Shown piece by piece: positions 26,183-35,011 of a stretch of 49,461 nt of DNA (positions are counted from its first letter, which is position 1; each line of letters starts with the position of its first letter). Source of the stretch: Flavobacterium ginsenosidimutans. Its GTDB lineage: Bacteria; Bacteroidota; Bacteroidia; Flavobacteriales; Flavobacteriaceae. A model generated the notes under the pieces. That model ran no database searches. It was given only the letters and a program-made list of their open reading frames with translations, and was not told the DNA's origin. The stretch spans positions 1 through 49,461 of the forward strand of contig NZ_QJRJ01000059.1 of assembly GCF_003254625.1 (NCBI RefSeq), read 5' to 3'. Position numbers and translations under genes: made by a program.

Positions 26183-27583
26183 TCATTTTACAATTTCTGG
26201 AAGAGGCATTTTCCAAATGTTATTTATAACGTCTGGCTGCGGACCATAAATTCTCATCACAAACATGAATTTTTCATCTTTAGGAGTCGGAAGCCAATTG
26301 CTTTCTTTGTCTTTTCCAGGAGAGTCTTTTTGTAAATAAAAGATCAAATCTCCATTAGACTCATATTTTAATCCTTTTGTTTTATTGCCAATAGAATATC
26401 TGTTAATTGGATTTGGAACCAGAAAACGTTTAGGAAGATTATACATTGTAATGCTCCAAAAGTATTTTGCTTCAGGCAATTGATCTTTTGTGAATTTCAA
26501 AACATAATTGTTATTTCCTGAAAGCGGTTCATTATTTTTATCGACGTTACTTCCGGTATAAACAGCTTCCTCCTTAGTATTTCCGTAAATTCCGGCAGCC
26601 GCGGCAATTGCACGGTTGAGAAAGTTGTTTTTAAGTTCTGCGCGTGTGCCAAAAAGACTTCCTGCATCTTTTACATTATCTATTTTAGACTCCAGTTCTT
26701 GTTTGGCTTCGGCAATTCCTTTTTCAATTGCTTTAATGGTTTCGGGTGGATATTTTGAACTGTCAAAAGATTCTCCAGGCACAATTCCAATTTTGGCAAA
26801 ACGTTTTCTAAGTTCTTTTTCGCTGCTGTCTTCGTTTGTATATTGCAATAAAGAATTTAGTGCACTAATAAATTGAAGGGAAGCATAATCGCTTTCTTTC
26901 CAGACTGGCAAAGGTAGATTGTATTTTTTTACAGGTGGGGCAGGCTGTTTTGTATACTCATGCAATGGAATTAATTTGTACTGCGCCTGTATTTTTTTAA
27001 GATTTGAAACGTCGGTTGGATCATGTAACTGAGTACGGCCTACGAGGTATATTAAATTGGTTTCAGAATGTAAAACCTTATCAATGCCTTTAGGAGTTTC
27101 TCCTTTCCAATCTGGTCCTGCAATGAGATATTTACCTGTATTATTGCCAGTTGCTCGCGATCCCACATATTCAAAATTGAAGGTGTAGAGATCTACAAAC
27201 TGCATTACATAGTATCGATCGTTTTCTATTTTTGGCACTTCAAGAATAACAGGTTCGTCTGAAACATTAATTGGTGCCATTGAGTACGGAGTATCGTTAT
27301 TTATGGTTATGATTAAAGTATCCGCGGGAGTTGCGCTTGCAGCTACGCTTTTGAATTTGTTAAATCCTGAATATTCTTTAGCTTCTTTGTTGATTGCACT
27401 GGAGTAAATAGCTTTGTAATTATAAAATATTGGATAGCCGTATATCCAGGCCTCTTTTGCAATAGCAGTTATTGAATCGATGGATTCAGCAGTTGTAGTT
27501 TCTTGTTTATCTGCGGAATGATCTTTCTTGCAGGCTGTTGTGCTTAAAAGTACAATTGTTAATAGTAAGACTAGATTTTTCAT
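26183..27583 (-). CDS. DUF1254/DUF1214 lipoprotein, longer paralogue
   Basis: 466 residues with a lipobox (LLSTTACKKD, Cys18). DUF1254: about residues 45-170 (AKEAWIYGYPIFYNYKAIY, NDTPYSMAPINVSDEPVIL). DUF1214: about 345-465 (YFWSITMYNLPKRFLVPNP, FVMRIYGPQP). Same family as the next gene but with a longer helical insert between domains (about 240-330). A glycine-rich switch to substrate has not been described for the family, so no reaction is offered. Confidence 0.82.
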   Translation of the reverse strand: MKNLVLLLTIVLLSTTACKKDHSADKQETTTAESIDSITAIAKEAWIYGYPIFYNYKAIYSSAINKEAKEYSGFNKFKSVAASATPADTLIITINNDTPYSMAPINVSDEPVILEVPKIENDRYYVMQFVDLYTFNFEYVGSRATGNNTGKYLIAGPDWKGETPKGIDKVLHSETNLIYLVGRTQLHDPTDVSNLKKIQAQYKLIPLHEYTKQPAPPVKKYNLPLPVWKESDYASLQFISALNSLLQYTNEDSSEKELRKRFAKIGIVPGESFDSSKYPPETIKAIEKGIAEAKQELESKIDNVKDAGSLFGTRAELKNNFLNRAIAAAAGIYGNTKEEAVYTGSNVDKNNEPLSGNNNYVLKFTKDQLPEAKYFWSITMYNLPKRFLVPNPINRYSIGNKTKGLKYESNGDLIFYLQKDSPGKDKESNWLPTPKDEKFMFVMRIYGPQPDVINNIWKMPLPEIVK

Positions 27584-27740
27584 AATTCAAAACAGTAAGA
27601 TTTAACAAAGAGTCTATTTCTTAATTAGGTCTTCTAAAATTAGATTTTATGAAAGTATTTCGGTTTTTTTTCAATCGAAAGATGGTTTCAAATTATAACT
27701 TGAAACCATTTTTTTGTTTTTATAATTAGCTTAAAGCCAT

Positions 27741-27771
27741 AAAAAAAGCTCCAGATTTCTCTGAAGCTTTA
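27741..27771 (-). terminator. Terminator after the Ppx/GppA-like gene; repeat copy 3
   Basis: Core at 27747-27768 equals the shared 22-base repeat. On the minus strand seven T follow. It is 22 bases past the end of the 27793-28887 gene. Confidence 0.85.
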
Positions 27772-27792
27772 TAAGATTGGAAAAGTAAAATC

Positions 27793-28887
27793 TTAGAAAT
27801 TAGTATTTACTTTTTTAGAACGATCTGCAATGTATGAGATTAACCAAGTTACTTGCCCTTCTTTTACAAAAAGTATTTTCTTTGTTGCCAAGTTTGGAAT
27901 ATTTTCCAGACAGCTAACTAAGATATTATTAGCCGAGATAAGATTTTGCTGGTCGTAAGTACTTAAAACTCTCGCAGCTTCTTTATTGGTTTTAGCAAGG
28001 CTGGTATACTTTCCGAAATTGTTTTTAAGAATTGCATCGTAATTTACAACATCTTCTAGAGTTAAAGCAATATAGTGTTCTTTAACATCTTCGTTATAAT
28101 ATAGTGTCGAAAAAGCCCAAACTGCACCACCTGATAAATATAATTTTTCTTTTTTCTCTAAAGGCGGATTTGCATCAAACAAGTCTTTAATTTTTTTGCG
28201 AAGAACAGGAACAAAGTCAAAAGATTTTTCTTGGTAAGTAGACATATCGTTTGCCTGACTCTGATTGTAAACCGTTTTCTTTACAGCATCAGTAAGAGTC
28301 ATTGTGCCAAAATCAAGTTCAAGCGGAATAAACTCTAATTTACCGCCCTCAAGCTCGTCAATGTAACCTCCTTTAGTCGTTTGCGCACCAATATCAAGCA
28401 AGAAAGCGTTAGAAAAATCAACTGGCGGAATTGCGCCTTTAACCAATGTTTTTGGTTCTTCGTTTGCGTTTAATACTTCAAGTTCTTTGTTTGCTAGAAG
28501 CATAATTTTGTTTCTTAAAACATCAAGATTACGTGCAGATTCAAAAACAGGAGCAGCAACGATAAAGATGTTTTCATCAAGCAATTTATTTTCTGCTTTT
28601 ATCTTTTGCAATTGGTTGGTAACAATAACGCTAGTTTTAGTAATGTCTTCTGCAGTAAGTTCGCCATTAGCAGCAATATGGTCAGCAAAAGGAATTCTTT
28701 CAGTCCAGAAAGAAATAATTTTATAATCTGCTTTTTTGATGTTGCTCACATCGATAACAGAAACTTTTATAGCTCTACGTCCAATTTCGATTCCGGCGTA
28801 GATACTTTTTTGAGAGAATGAATTAACGGAAAAAAATAAAGTTAAAAGGGTAATAATTAAAATTTGGGGTTTGTTTTTTGTAAGCAT
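27793..28887 (-). CDS. Exported Ppx/GppA-like (actin-fold) protein
   Basis: 364 residues with a clear signal peptide (LIITLLTLFFSVNSFSQK, cleavage near residue 26). The mature part has actin/hexokinase/Hsp70-fold motifs: phosphate-1 loop YAGIEIGRRAIKVSVIDV (30-47), phosphate-2 LLDIGAQTTKGGYI (about 165-178) and adenosine-type YLSGGAVWAF (about 249-258). Ppx/GppA enzymes cleave polyphosphate or pppGpp in the cytoplasm; an exported version lacks an obvious nucleotide supply, so polyphosphate or a structural role is possible. It is monocistronic and ends at repeat terminator copy 3. Confidence 0.65.
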   Translation of the reverse strand: MLTKNKPQILIITLLTLFFSVNSFSQKSIYAGIEIGRRAIKVSVIDVSNIKKADYKIISFWTERIPFADHIAANGELTAEDITKTSVIVTNQLQKIKAENKLLDENIFIVAAPVFESARNLDVLRNKIMLLANKELEVLNANEEPKTLVKGAIPPVDFSNAFLLDIGAQTTKGGYIDELEGGKLEFIPLELDFGTMTLTDAVKKTVYNQSQANDMSTYQEKSFDFVPVLRKKIKDLFDANPPLEKKEKLYLSGGAVWAFSTLYYNEDVKEHYIALTLEDVVNYDAILKNNFGKYTSLAKTNKEAARVLSTYDQQNLISANNILVSCLENIPNLATKKILFVKEGQVTWLISYIADRSKKVNTNF

Positions 28888-29080
28888 TGTATTGAATTGC
28901 GGTTATTATATAATTGTAAATTAGACTGTACGATAACTATTTGTTCTGGAATAGCAAAGTAATGACAACTACTTTTTTAAAGCGGCAAATTTATGAAAAA
29001 CATCTGCTAAATGAAAAGTAAGCTATTAAGAAAATATTATTTAATTATAGAGACGCTGTGGGTGAGGTTTTTAGCAAATA

Positions 29081-29110
29081 AAAAAAGCTCCAGATTTCTC
29101 TGAAGCTTTG
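29081..29110 (-). terminator. Terminator of tRNA-Glu; repeat copy 4
   Basis: Core at 29086-29107 equals the shared repeat. It starts 14 bases past the tRNA 3' end and is followed on the minus strand by six T. Confidence 0.85.
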
Positions 29111-29120
29111 TGTTTGTAAG

Positions 29121-29192
29121 TAGTCCGTGGGGGAATCGAACCCCCCTTACCAGGATGAAAACCTGGCGTCCTAACCGATAGACGAACGGACC
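29121..29192 (-). tRNA. tRNA-Glu (anticodon TTC)
   Basis: Cloverleaf of 72 nt: acceptor GGTCCGT / ACGGACT with a terminal G-U, D-stem GTCT/GGAC, anticodon stem CCAGG/CCTGG with loop TTTTCAT, T-stem GGGGG/CCCCC with loop TTCGATT, then A73. CCA is not encoded. No integration scar is visible beside it. Confidence 0.94.
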
Positions 29193-29583
29193 TGCTTTCT
29201 TATTGCGGGTGCAAAACAAGGCAATTATTTCCATAATACCAAATAAAATAAAAACTTTTTCTTTCGATTATTTTGCAAAACATCACATTTTACAAGATTC
29301 ATTCAAAAATAAATTGAGTTAAGTGATTTGTATTTATTTGATTAATAATTGGTTGTTTTGTGTTTAAATAAAGGTAATGAGAGTTTTTTGACGAAAGAAT
29401 AAAATTTAAAAAAGTTTAGATTTATTTCGATTTAAAGGAAAAATCTTATGGTTTTTGAGTCGGTAAATTCTTTACAATTTTTATTTTATAAGTCTTGAAA
29501 CTTCTATAAAAAACAAAAGCTTCAAAGAAATTTGAAGCTTTTGTTTTGATATGGGGACTTGATGAAGATTAACTATGCATTTT
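29193..29583. other. Intergenic region with one long hairpin
   Basis: 391 bases between tRNA-Glu and the lipocalin-like gene. At 29510-29547 AAAACAAAAGCTTCAAA and its exact reverse complement pair around GAAA: a 17-base perfect stem with T run, the terminator of the lipocalin-like gene on the minus strand. The rest must contain the tRNA promoter; no reading frame is convincing. Confidence 0.7.
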
Positions 29584-29982
29584 TTAATTGATTCTTTGAA
29601 ATTTTTGAGAATATCCTTCATTAGAAATAAAATGCAAAATCAGATAATTGTCTTTCAATTCAAATGATATTGTAGCAATATTTGGGTTTTGGCAATTTGT
29701 TGTTATTTTATTGGTAGTTACGCTATAACTTCCAGAACTTTTTATTTCATCTGAGTACGGATCGCATAAAGAAGTGTTGGTTGCTATAGTTCCGTTGCTT
29801 TTAAACTCAATGGTTTTATTGCTTTCAACAGCTCTAAAAGTTCCGCTTCCGTCACCTGGATCAGCCAAAACTTCAATTAGTTTCCAACTTCCTACTACTG
29901 GCGATTCTATTTTTTCTTGGTCATCACTACTGCAAGAAAAAAAAAGACCTATTAGCATTAAAAATATAATATTCTTTTTCAT
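29584..29982 (-). CDS. Small lipocalin-like lipoprotein
   Basis: 132 residues, lipobox LFFSCSSDD (Cys17). The mature part VVGSWKLIEVLADPG, SNKTIEFKSNGTIATN and YLILHFISNEGYSQKFQRIN match the short lipocalin-like family common in Bacteroidota (GxW near the start, beta-rich). Ligand unknown. A perfect 17-base terminator follows. Confidence 0.8.
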   Translation of the reverse strand: MKKNIIFLMLIGLFFSCSSDDQEKIESPVVGSWKLIEVLADPGDGSGTFRAVESNKTIEFKSNGTIATNTSLCDPYSDEIKSSGSYSVTTNKITTNCQNPNIATISFELKDNYLILHFISNEGYSQKFQRIN

Positions 29983-30040
29983 ATTTATTAGGTTTATGAT
30001 TACAATAAATAGATGCCGAATTATGAAAAAGGTTGCGTTA

Positions 30041-31159
30041 TTATTTTTTTAATATTTTCTTTTCCAGTTTATTAATCAGGCTACCTTTGCCGTAACCAGA
30101 CCATTTGTCTATGATTGTTCCTTCAGGATTAATTAGAATAAAAGTTGGAATGCCTTGAATGCCATATTTAATAGCAGTTTCGCTAAATCGGCCTTTGCTG
30201 TCCCATACACTATTCCAGATAACTTTGTCTCTGTCTACAGATTTTAGCCAGTCTTCTTTTTTTGGATCACAAGAAAAACTTACTAAAGTTAAAGAACCCG
30301 AATAGGTTTCATTAATTTCAGCCAGTTCCTCTGCTGCTTGAATACAAGGTCCGCAAAATGCAGAAGTAAACTCAATTAAAGTAAAAGAACCTCTAATGTC
30401 TGAAAACTTAACTTTTTCGCCTTTTTGATTCCAGCCTTCAAAATCGTGATATTTATCTCCAACTTTCGAAATGTTTTCTTTCAAAAAGACTTCAACAACT
30501 TTAGCATATTTACTTTCTTTTATTTTGGGAGTATATTTATCGTATATTTTTTGAATTGTGTCTTTTGGCAATTGATTCTTTAGATAACCAAGCTCTATTA
30601 TACTTGCGTAGCTGTCTGGATGTGATTTTACATATTTAATGCGCAGTTCTTGTGTAATGCTGTCAATGCCTTTAATTTCGTCCCATATTTTTGCGCCAGC
30701 TTCTTGTTGCTTATCTTTTGGCAACTGCAAAAATGAATTTACAAGAGTTTCTCTTTTCGCAAAATATTCTTTTGTGAAACTTTGAGAATAATTAAAATCT
30801 TCCTGACTTTTTGAGCCTTTGATTTCTACATTTCGAGGAAAATCTTTAATGTCTCCTTTGATTCTGATATTATCGTTGCCAATAAGTAAATTAGTATATA
30901 TAAATTTTTCATTCACAATAGCGTAAAGCCAAATTTGCTCTGGCGGACTAGCTAATTTTCCTTCAAACCTAAATTTATTATTTTCTACTGTTGTGCTATC
31001 TATAATAGCATCTGTTGCGAGGTTTTTTAAATAGAATTTGGTTCCATTTTGAAATCCAGTTACTTGACCATAAATAGTAAATTTTTCTTCTTTTTTAATA
31101 AAAGCTACTATTACTATAAACGTGCAGATTAAGAAAAATATTCTAGATAATGATTTCAT
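30041..31159 (-). CDS. TlpA-like thioredoxin protein with DUF4369 N-terminus, A
   Basis: 372 residues, one N-terminal hydrophobic span (signal/anchor) without a lipobox Cys. DUF4369-type beta domain about 28-120 (IYGQVTGFQNGTKFYLKNL), helical linker, then a thioredoxin domain from about 240 with FTSAFCGPCIQAAEEL as the CGPC active site, and GIQGIPTFILINPEG with the cis-Pro. Periplasmic thiol-disulfide exchange is likely. It follows the related gene 31203-32282 by 43 bases. Confidence 0.85.
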   Translation of the reverse strand: MKSLSRIFFLICTFIVIVAFIKKEEKFTIYGQVTGFQNGTKFYLKNLATDAIIDSTTVENNKFRFEGKLASPPEQIWLYAIVNEKFIYTNLLIGNDNIRIKGDIKDFPRNVEIKGSKSQEDFNYSQSFTKEYFAKRETLVNSFLQLPKDKQQEAGAKIWDEIKGIDSITQELRIKYVKSHPDSYASIIELGYLKNQLPKDTIQKIYDKYTPKIKESKYAKVVEVFLKENISKVGDKYHDFEGWNQKGEKVKFSDIRGSFTLIEFTSAFCGPCIQAAEELAEINETYSGSLTLVSFSCDPKKEDWLKSVDRDKVIWNSVWDSKGRFSETAIKYGIQGIPTFILINPEGTIIDKWSGYGKGSLINKLEKKILKK

Positions 31160-31202
31160 TGTTTTTTAATTGAGTCTTCTTAAATAATTTACAGAAAGGG
31201 AA

Positions 31203-32282
31203 CTAGATTGTTGTTGTTTTATCTATTGTATTAATGATCTTCGAAATATCATTTGCAGCATTAAGCAATACTTTTCCGTCCTTATTAAGTAAGATTAAAT
31301 TTGGCACAGCAAAAATATTGTATTCTTTTTTTATCGCATTATTTCTTTTTGGCAATCCAGAAAGATTAAGCCAAGGCATATTTTCTTTTTCTACTGCCGT
31401 TTTCCAATTATCGTATTTATCATCTATACTTAGACTTACAATGTTTATTTTATCTTTATAATCATTATGAAATTTTTTAAGCTCTGGAATTTCTTTTCTG
31501 CAAGGACCACACCAACTTGCCCAAAATACTAAAAGTACCGGCTTGCCATTGCTTACTTGATCAAAAGTGTAATTTTTGTTATCAATGTCAACCCAATTAA
31601 AATTTTCTCTAAATCCAAATTTTTCTATTTTTTCTTTATTATTGATATAATCCGTAAGCATATTAAATGGAACAGATTTTTTTATTTCGTCAGAAAACAA
31701 AGAACTGTATTCTCTTAATTGATTGACAGAATACTGCTCCTTACTCCAAAATAATTTATACAATAGCGCGAAATTTGATGCGTTTTGTTTGATATTTTTA
31801 TTCGAAATAATTGGCTCTTTCCAGCCTTTCATAAACATTTCAGCTTCTGGAGACCCTTCAAAATTTACGCGATAGTTTTTTAAACCTTTAAATTCTATAA
31901 TTTCATACACGCTATCTGTGTTGAATTCAATATTTTCATTCCCTAAAAGAATATCACCCCAAAAACTTTGCTTTTTAGAAGATTTGTCCCTAAAACCTAA
32001 AGTTGCAACTTTCTTATTGTTTTTGAGAAAATAAATGTAGGCATGTTTAGGCTCTCTAACTTTAAAATGATACTCAAATTTACCTTCTTTTGCTGGTATG
32101 GTATCAAATGTTTTTATCGAATCTCCAAGAGCTTCTTCTCCCCACATATTAATAACTACTTTGTCAAAATCTGTAGTGAGCTTGCTAATATCAGCTTTAA
32201 TAATACCTGATTCTTGTTTTTTTTGAGAGCACGAAAGTAATAGAAAAACAGACAGTAGAAAGGAAAAGTATTTTAGAGTCAT
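31203..32282 (-). CDS. TlpA-like thioredoxin lipoprotein, B
   Basis: 359 residues. The lipobox is FLLLSCSQKK (Cys18). The N-terminal region is DUF4369-like (about 25-130), and the thioredoxin domain carries LVFWASWCGPCRKEIPEL (about 250-267) and FAVPNLILLNKDG with cis-Pro. It is the first gene of a two-gene unit of divergent paralogues, typical of Bacteroidota sets of extracytoplasmic thioredoxins. Confidence 0.85.
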   Translation of the reverse strand: MTLKYFSFLLSVFLLLSCSQKKQESGIIKADISKLTTDFDKVVINMWGEEALGDSIKTFDTIPAKEGKFEYHFKVREPKHAYIYFLKNNKKVATLGFRDKSSKKQSFWGDILLGNENIEFNTDSVYEIIEFKGLKNYRVNFEGSPEAEMFMKGWKEPIISNKNIKQNASNFALLYKLFWSKEQYSVNQLREYSSLFSDEIKKSVPFNMLTDYINNKEKIEKFGFRENFNWVDIDNKNYTFDQVSNGKPVLLVFWASWCGPCRKEIPELKKFHNDYKDKINIVSLSIDDKYDNWKTAVEKENMPWLNLSGLPKRNNAIKKEYNIFAVPNLILLNKDGKVLLNAANDISKIINTIDKTTTI

Positions 32283-32459
32283 ATTGATACTTTTAATGTT
32301 TTAAAAAGAAATCGAATAAATTACTAATCAAATATAGAGTAAAAAACAGGTAAAATAATACGTAAAACCACATCATAAATGATTTTTGTATTGATTATGA
32401 ATTGGTTTGTAAAGGAAATCTAAAAGATTATAAAGGCTTAGTGAAAGCTCAGAAAACCA

Positions 32460-32489
32460 AAAAAGCTCCAGATTTCTCTGAAGCTTTTT
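32460..32489 (-). terminator. Orphan terminator; repeat copy 5
   Basis: Core at 32464-32485 is identical to the copies at 23468, 27747 and 29086. Here it has no gene to terminate: nearest minus-strand gene ends are far to the right and the gene to the left begins at 32282. It may mark a deleted gene. Confidence 0.75.
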
Positions 32490-32994
32490 GTTTTAGTAGC
32501 GGGAAGCATTCAATTATCTAACCGCTTTTTTGATGATTTTAATGAGGTGTTAAGATTAGTTTCTTGACCTGTTTGCAGTGGTCCTGCTTATTGTTTGAAA
32601 GTGGTGATTGAATAACGGGCTAATTTATTGTCACTGCAAAGGAAGCTAGTAGCCTTCCTGCTGGCAATTTATGAACAAACGCTTTGAAATAAGCTTCTAG
32701 AGATTTACATTTAAGGAGAGGGGATATTTTGGATGCTTGATCAGAAGCTTATCAGCTTGAGTTTTAACTGCCCGTCTATATTTATCTATCGACAAACGGA
32801 TTGTTTAAAAATCAAGTAGGGAGACTTTGCTGAAAAGTTAAATTACTTAGTCTGCATTTTGCGGAGTTTAATTTCAACTTATAAGACTGTTTCCAATATA
32901 GAACTGTAATCCATTAGAAGTTTTTTGGAGTTAGCTGTTAATCCTGTCTTTCCTATTTTTTCCAATCTTTAAAATCATCAAAAAAAATGTCAAA

Positions 32995-33123
32995 ATGAGG
33001 AATCCCGTAAAGAAAATAGGGAATGCTTTTGTTTATTTGCGCGCAAAAAAAATTAACGAAGCATTAACAATTGTTTATAGCTTTGGACTGGGATTGAATG
33101 ATCCCGAGAATCAGATGATTTAA
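32995..33123 (+). CDS. Possible 42-residue ORF
   Basis: ATG 32995 to TAA 33121-33123. The protein MRNPVKKIGNAFVYLRAKKI then NEALTIVYSFGLGLNDPENQMI has mixed charge and a plausible helix, but no family is recognised. It lies 146 bases upstream of the RHS locus on the same strand. Confidence 0.25.
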   Translation: MRNPVKKIGNAFVYLRAKKINEALTIVYSFGLGLNDPENQMI

Positions 33124-33269
33124 AGATTTCGGTAGCCTAATCCAGTCATGAAAATAAAGGTTTTCTTAATGCTATCAATGCTAGGGGCACTATTTATGAA
33201 TTAGATCAGCCTTTTTCTGAAATAAATGAGTAATGAACAACAATAAAGATTAACATAAAAAGGAAAAAA

Positions 33270-34553
33270 ATGAACAGATTATCTAAGCTCTTAATTATAA
33301 TAATTATTTTGAATTGCAAGCATCTGGCGGCTCAAAATACATTTCCAACCACGGGAAATGCCGGTATCGGAACAATAGCACCAGCCGGGAAGCTAGAGAT
33401 AGTTACAGGAACTTCAGGCGTGCCGACCTCAATAGGGGCATTATCTTCAGGCTCAATTGCATTTGCAAATAATAATGCATCTTTAGCAATACCGACCCTT
33501 TTCAGTAAAAGCAGCAATTCGGCAGGTTTTTCAATTTTTACGGGTACAAATAATGTAAATGCCAGTCCGGATATGAGATTTGTAGTAATGAAGGAAGACG
33601 GAACCGATTTCACCACACTAACATCAAGCGCATTTAGATTTTCAAGATATAATTTATCGCTGTTTGATATTCTAAGAAATGGTAATGTTGGCATTGGCAC
33701 AACGGCGCCAGTTGGTAGGCTTAATATTTTTACAGGTTTGACAGGCAATACGCTTGATCTGGCAAACCAGCAGAATGGCAGCATATCGGTAAACAATTCT
33801 AGCGCAACATTAGCATTTCCAACAATCACAGGAAAAACAAATGATGCCATATCTGGTTTGCGACTAATGGGGGCTACTCCTGACACAAATGGCAATCCTG
33901 ATATGTCTTTCGATGTTAGGATGAACACTAATGCTGATTTTTCTACACTGACAACATCTGCTTTTAGATTCACAAGATATGGATCCGCACTAGTTGACAT
34001 ATCAAGAAATGGAAACGTCGGAATCGGAACTGCATCGCCAGTAGCGAAATTTCATATTGTTGATACAAATGGAGGAGTTTTCTTTGATGGATCGAATACG
34101 GCCTATAACAGGTTTAAATCGACAAATATTGCTCCGACTGTTGCAAAACCATTGTTGTTCAGTGCACAGACATCAGGAACCACTCCTGATATATACATCA
34201 GCACTTCAGGAAATGTGGGCATAGGAACGACAATTGGAACAAATAAGCTTGATGTCAATGGCACAATCCATTCAAAAGAGGTAAAAGTGGACATGACAGG
34301 CTGGTCTGATTTTGTATTTAAGAATGGCTATGAATTGCCAACACTTGCTGAAGTTGAAAAGCATATTGCCGAAAAAGGCCATTTGGAGAATATTCCGAGT
34401 GAGGAGGAGGTTCTGAAAAACGGAATCAGCCTTGGGGAAATGAATTCCAAACTGCTGCAGAAAATTGAAGAGCTTACTTTGTATGTGATAGAGCAGAATA
34501 AGGCTATTGAGGAATTAAAAAAGGAAGTGAAGGATATTAAATCAAAAAATTAA
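33270..34553 (+). CDS. 'GNVGIGT' repeat protein with tail-fibre-like C-terminus
   Basis: 427 residues with a signal peptide (ending HLAAQ). Two internal repeats of about 115 residues, each ending SRNGNVGIGT or LRNGNVGIGT, precede a third half repeat; a C-terminal module (VNGTIHSKEVKVDMTGWSDF, LPTLAEVEKHIAEKGHLENIP, then a coiled coil) is the conserved end seen in Bacteroidota tail-fibre-like secreted proteins. It is not a phage gene by context. Its stop overlaps the next start by one base (TAATG), so the three RHS-locus genes are coupled. Confidence 0.8.
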   Translation: MNRLSKLLIIIIILNCKHLAAQNTFPTTGNAGIGTIAPAGKLEIVTGTSGVPTSIGALSSGSIAFANNNASLAIPTLFSKSSNSAGFSIFTGTNNVNASPDMRFVVMKEDGTDFTTLTSSAFRFSRYNLSLFDILRNGNVGIGTTAPVGRLNIFTGLTGNTLDLANQQNGSISVNNSSATLAFPTITGKTNDAISGLRLMGATPDTNGNPDMSFDVRMNTNADFSTLTTSAFRFTRYGSALVDISRNGNVGIGTASPVAKFHIVDTNGGVFFDGSNTAYNRFKSTNIAPTVAKPLLFSAQTSGTTPDIYISTSGNVGIGTTIGTNKLDVNGTIHSKEVKVDMTGWSDFVFKNGYELPTLAEVEKHIAEKGHLENIPSEEEVLKNGISLGEMNSKLLQKIEELTLYVIEQNKAIEELKKEVKDIKSKN

Positions 34554-35008
34554 TGAAAAGAATAATTACTCTTCTGCTTTTTGGAATTTGCTCTTTAACA
34601 AATGCCCAGCAGAAAATAACATTCGGATATGACAGTGCAGGAAATCAGATAAGCCGCAATTTGTGCTTAAGCAACTGTGGGGGTACGGCCAAAACAGTAG
34701 AGGAAACCAAAGAAATTGAAGCGCTGGTAGAGGATGATCTGCTTAAATTTTCAGAGGAGGATGTCATCTCCTACTACCCTAATCCAGTGAAAGAGCTGCT
34801 CTACATAAAATGGGAGCTGATCAACAGCAGCAAGGTGTCTTCCATCACCGTTTATGAAATATCGGGACAGGTTCTGCAGACTTTTTCGAGAACAGAAAAT
34901 ACGGATAATCAGACTATTTCCTTTGGGGAATATCCAAGAGGGGTCTATCTGGTGGCTCTCAATTATGGAAATGGGGAGCAGAAGACAATTAAAATCATCA
35001 AGCAGTAA
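34553..35008 (+). CDS. Small T9SS-sorted protein with RHS-like YD motif
   Basis: 151 residues: signal peptide (ending LTNAQ), then ITFGYDSAGNQISRNLCL, a single YD-repeat-like unit, an acidic linker, and a type A T9SS sorting domain (about 75-151: SYYPNPVKELLYIKWE, VYEISGQVLQ, YPRGVYLVAL, KTIKIIKQ). It sits between the repeat protein and the RHS protein. It could carry or anchor the RHS protein, which itself has no sorting domain; inference. Confidence 0.82.
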   Translation: MKRIITLLLFGICSLTNAQQKITFGYDSAGNQISRNLCLSNCGGTAKTVEETKEIEALVEDDLLKFSEEDVISYYPNPVKELLYIKWELINSSKVSSITVYEISGQVLQTFSRTENTDNQTISFGEYPRGVYLVALNYGNGEQKTIKIIKQ

Positions 35009-35011
35009 TAT

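Larger units (their letters stand above)
32283..33269. other. Long non-coding gap before the RHS locus
   Basis: 987 bases with no long frame on either strand. It holds an orphan terminator copy at 32460-32489, a small hairpin GGAAG/CTTCC near 32640-32660, a 42-codon ORF at 32995-33123, and an 18-codon ORF with signal-peptide-like sequence (MKIKVFLMLSMLGALFMN, 33148-33204). Composition is less AT-rich than the preceding gaps. It could be decayed genes or the left boundary of the transferred RHS region. Confidence 0.6.

Noticed and set aside
23468..32485. Repeated AGCTCCAG sequences as IS or MITE ends
   Set aside because: They sit as terminators directly after minus-strand genes, with T runs, and lack paired ends around any mobile cargo.
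33332..34000. Leftward 222-codon ORF inside the GNVGIGT protein gene
   Set aside because: It is an antisense shadow caused by the repetitive sequence of a well-supported gene on the plus strand.
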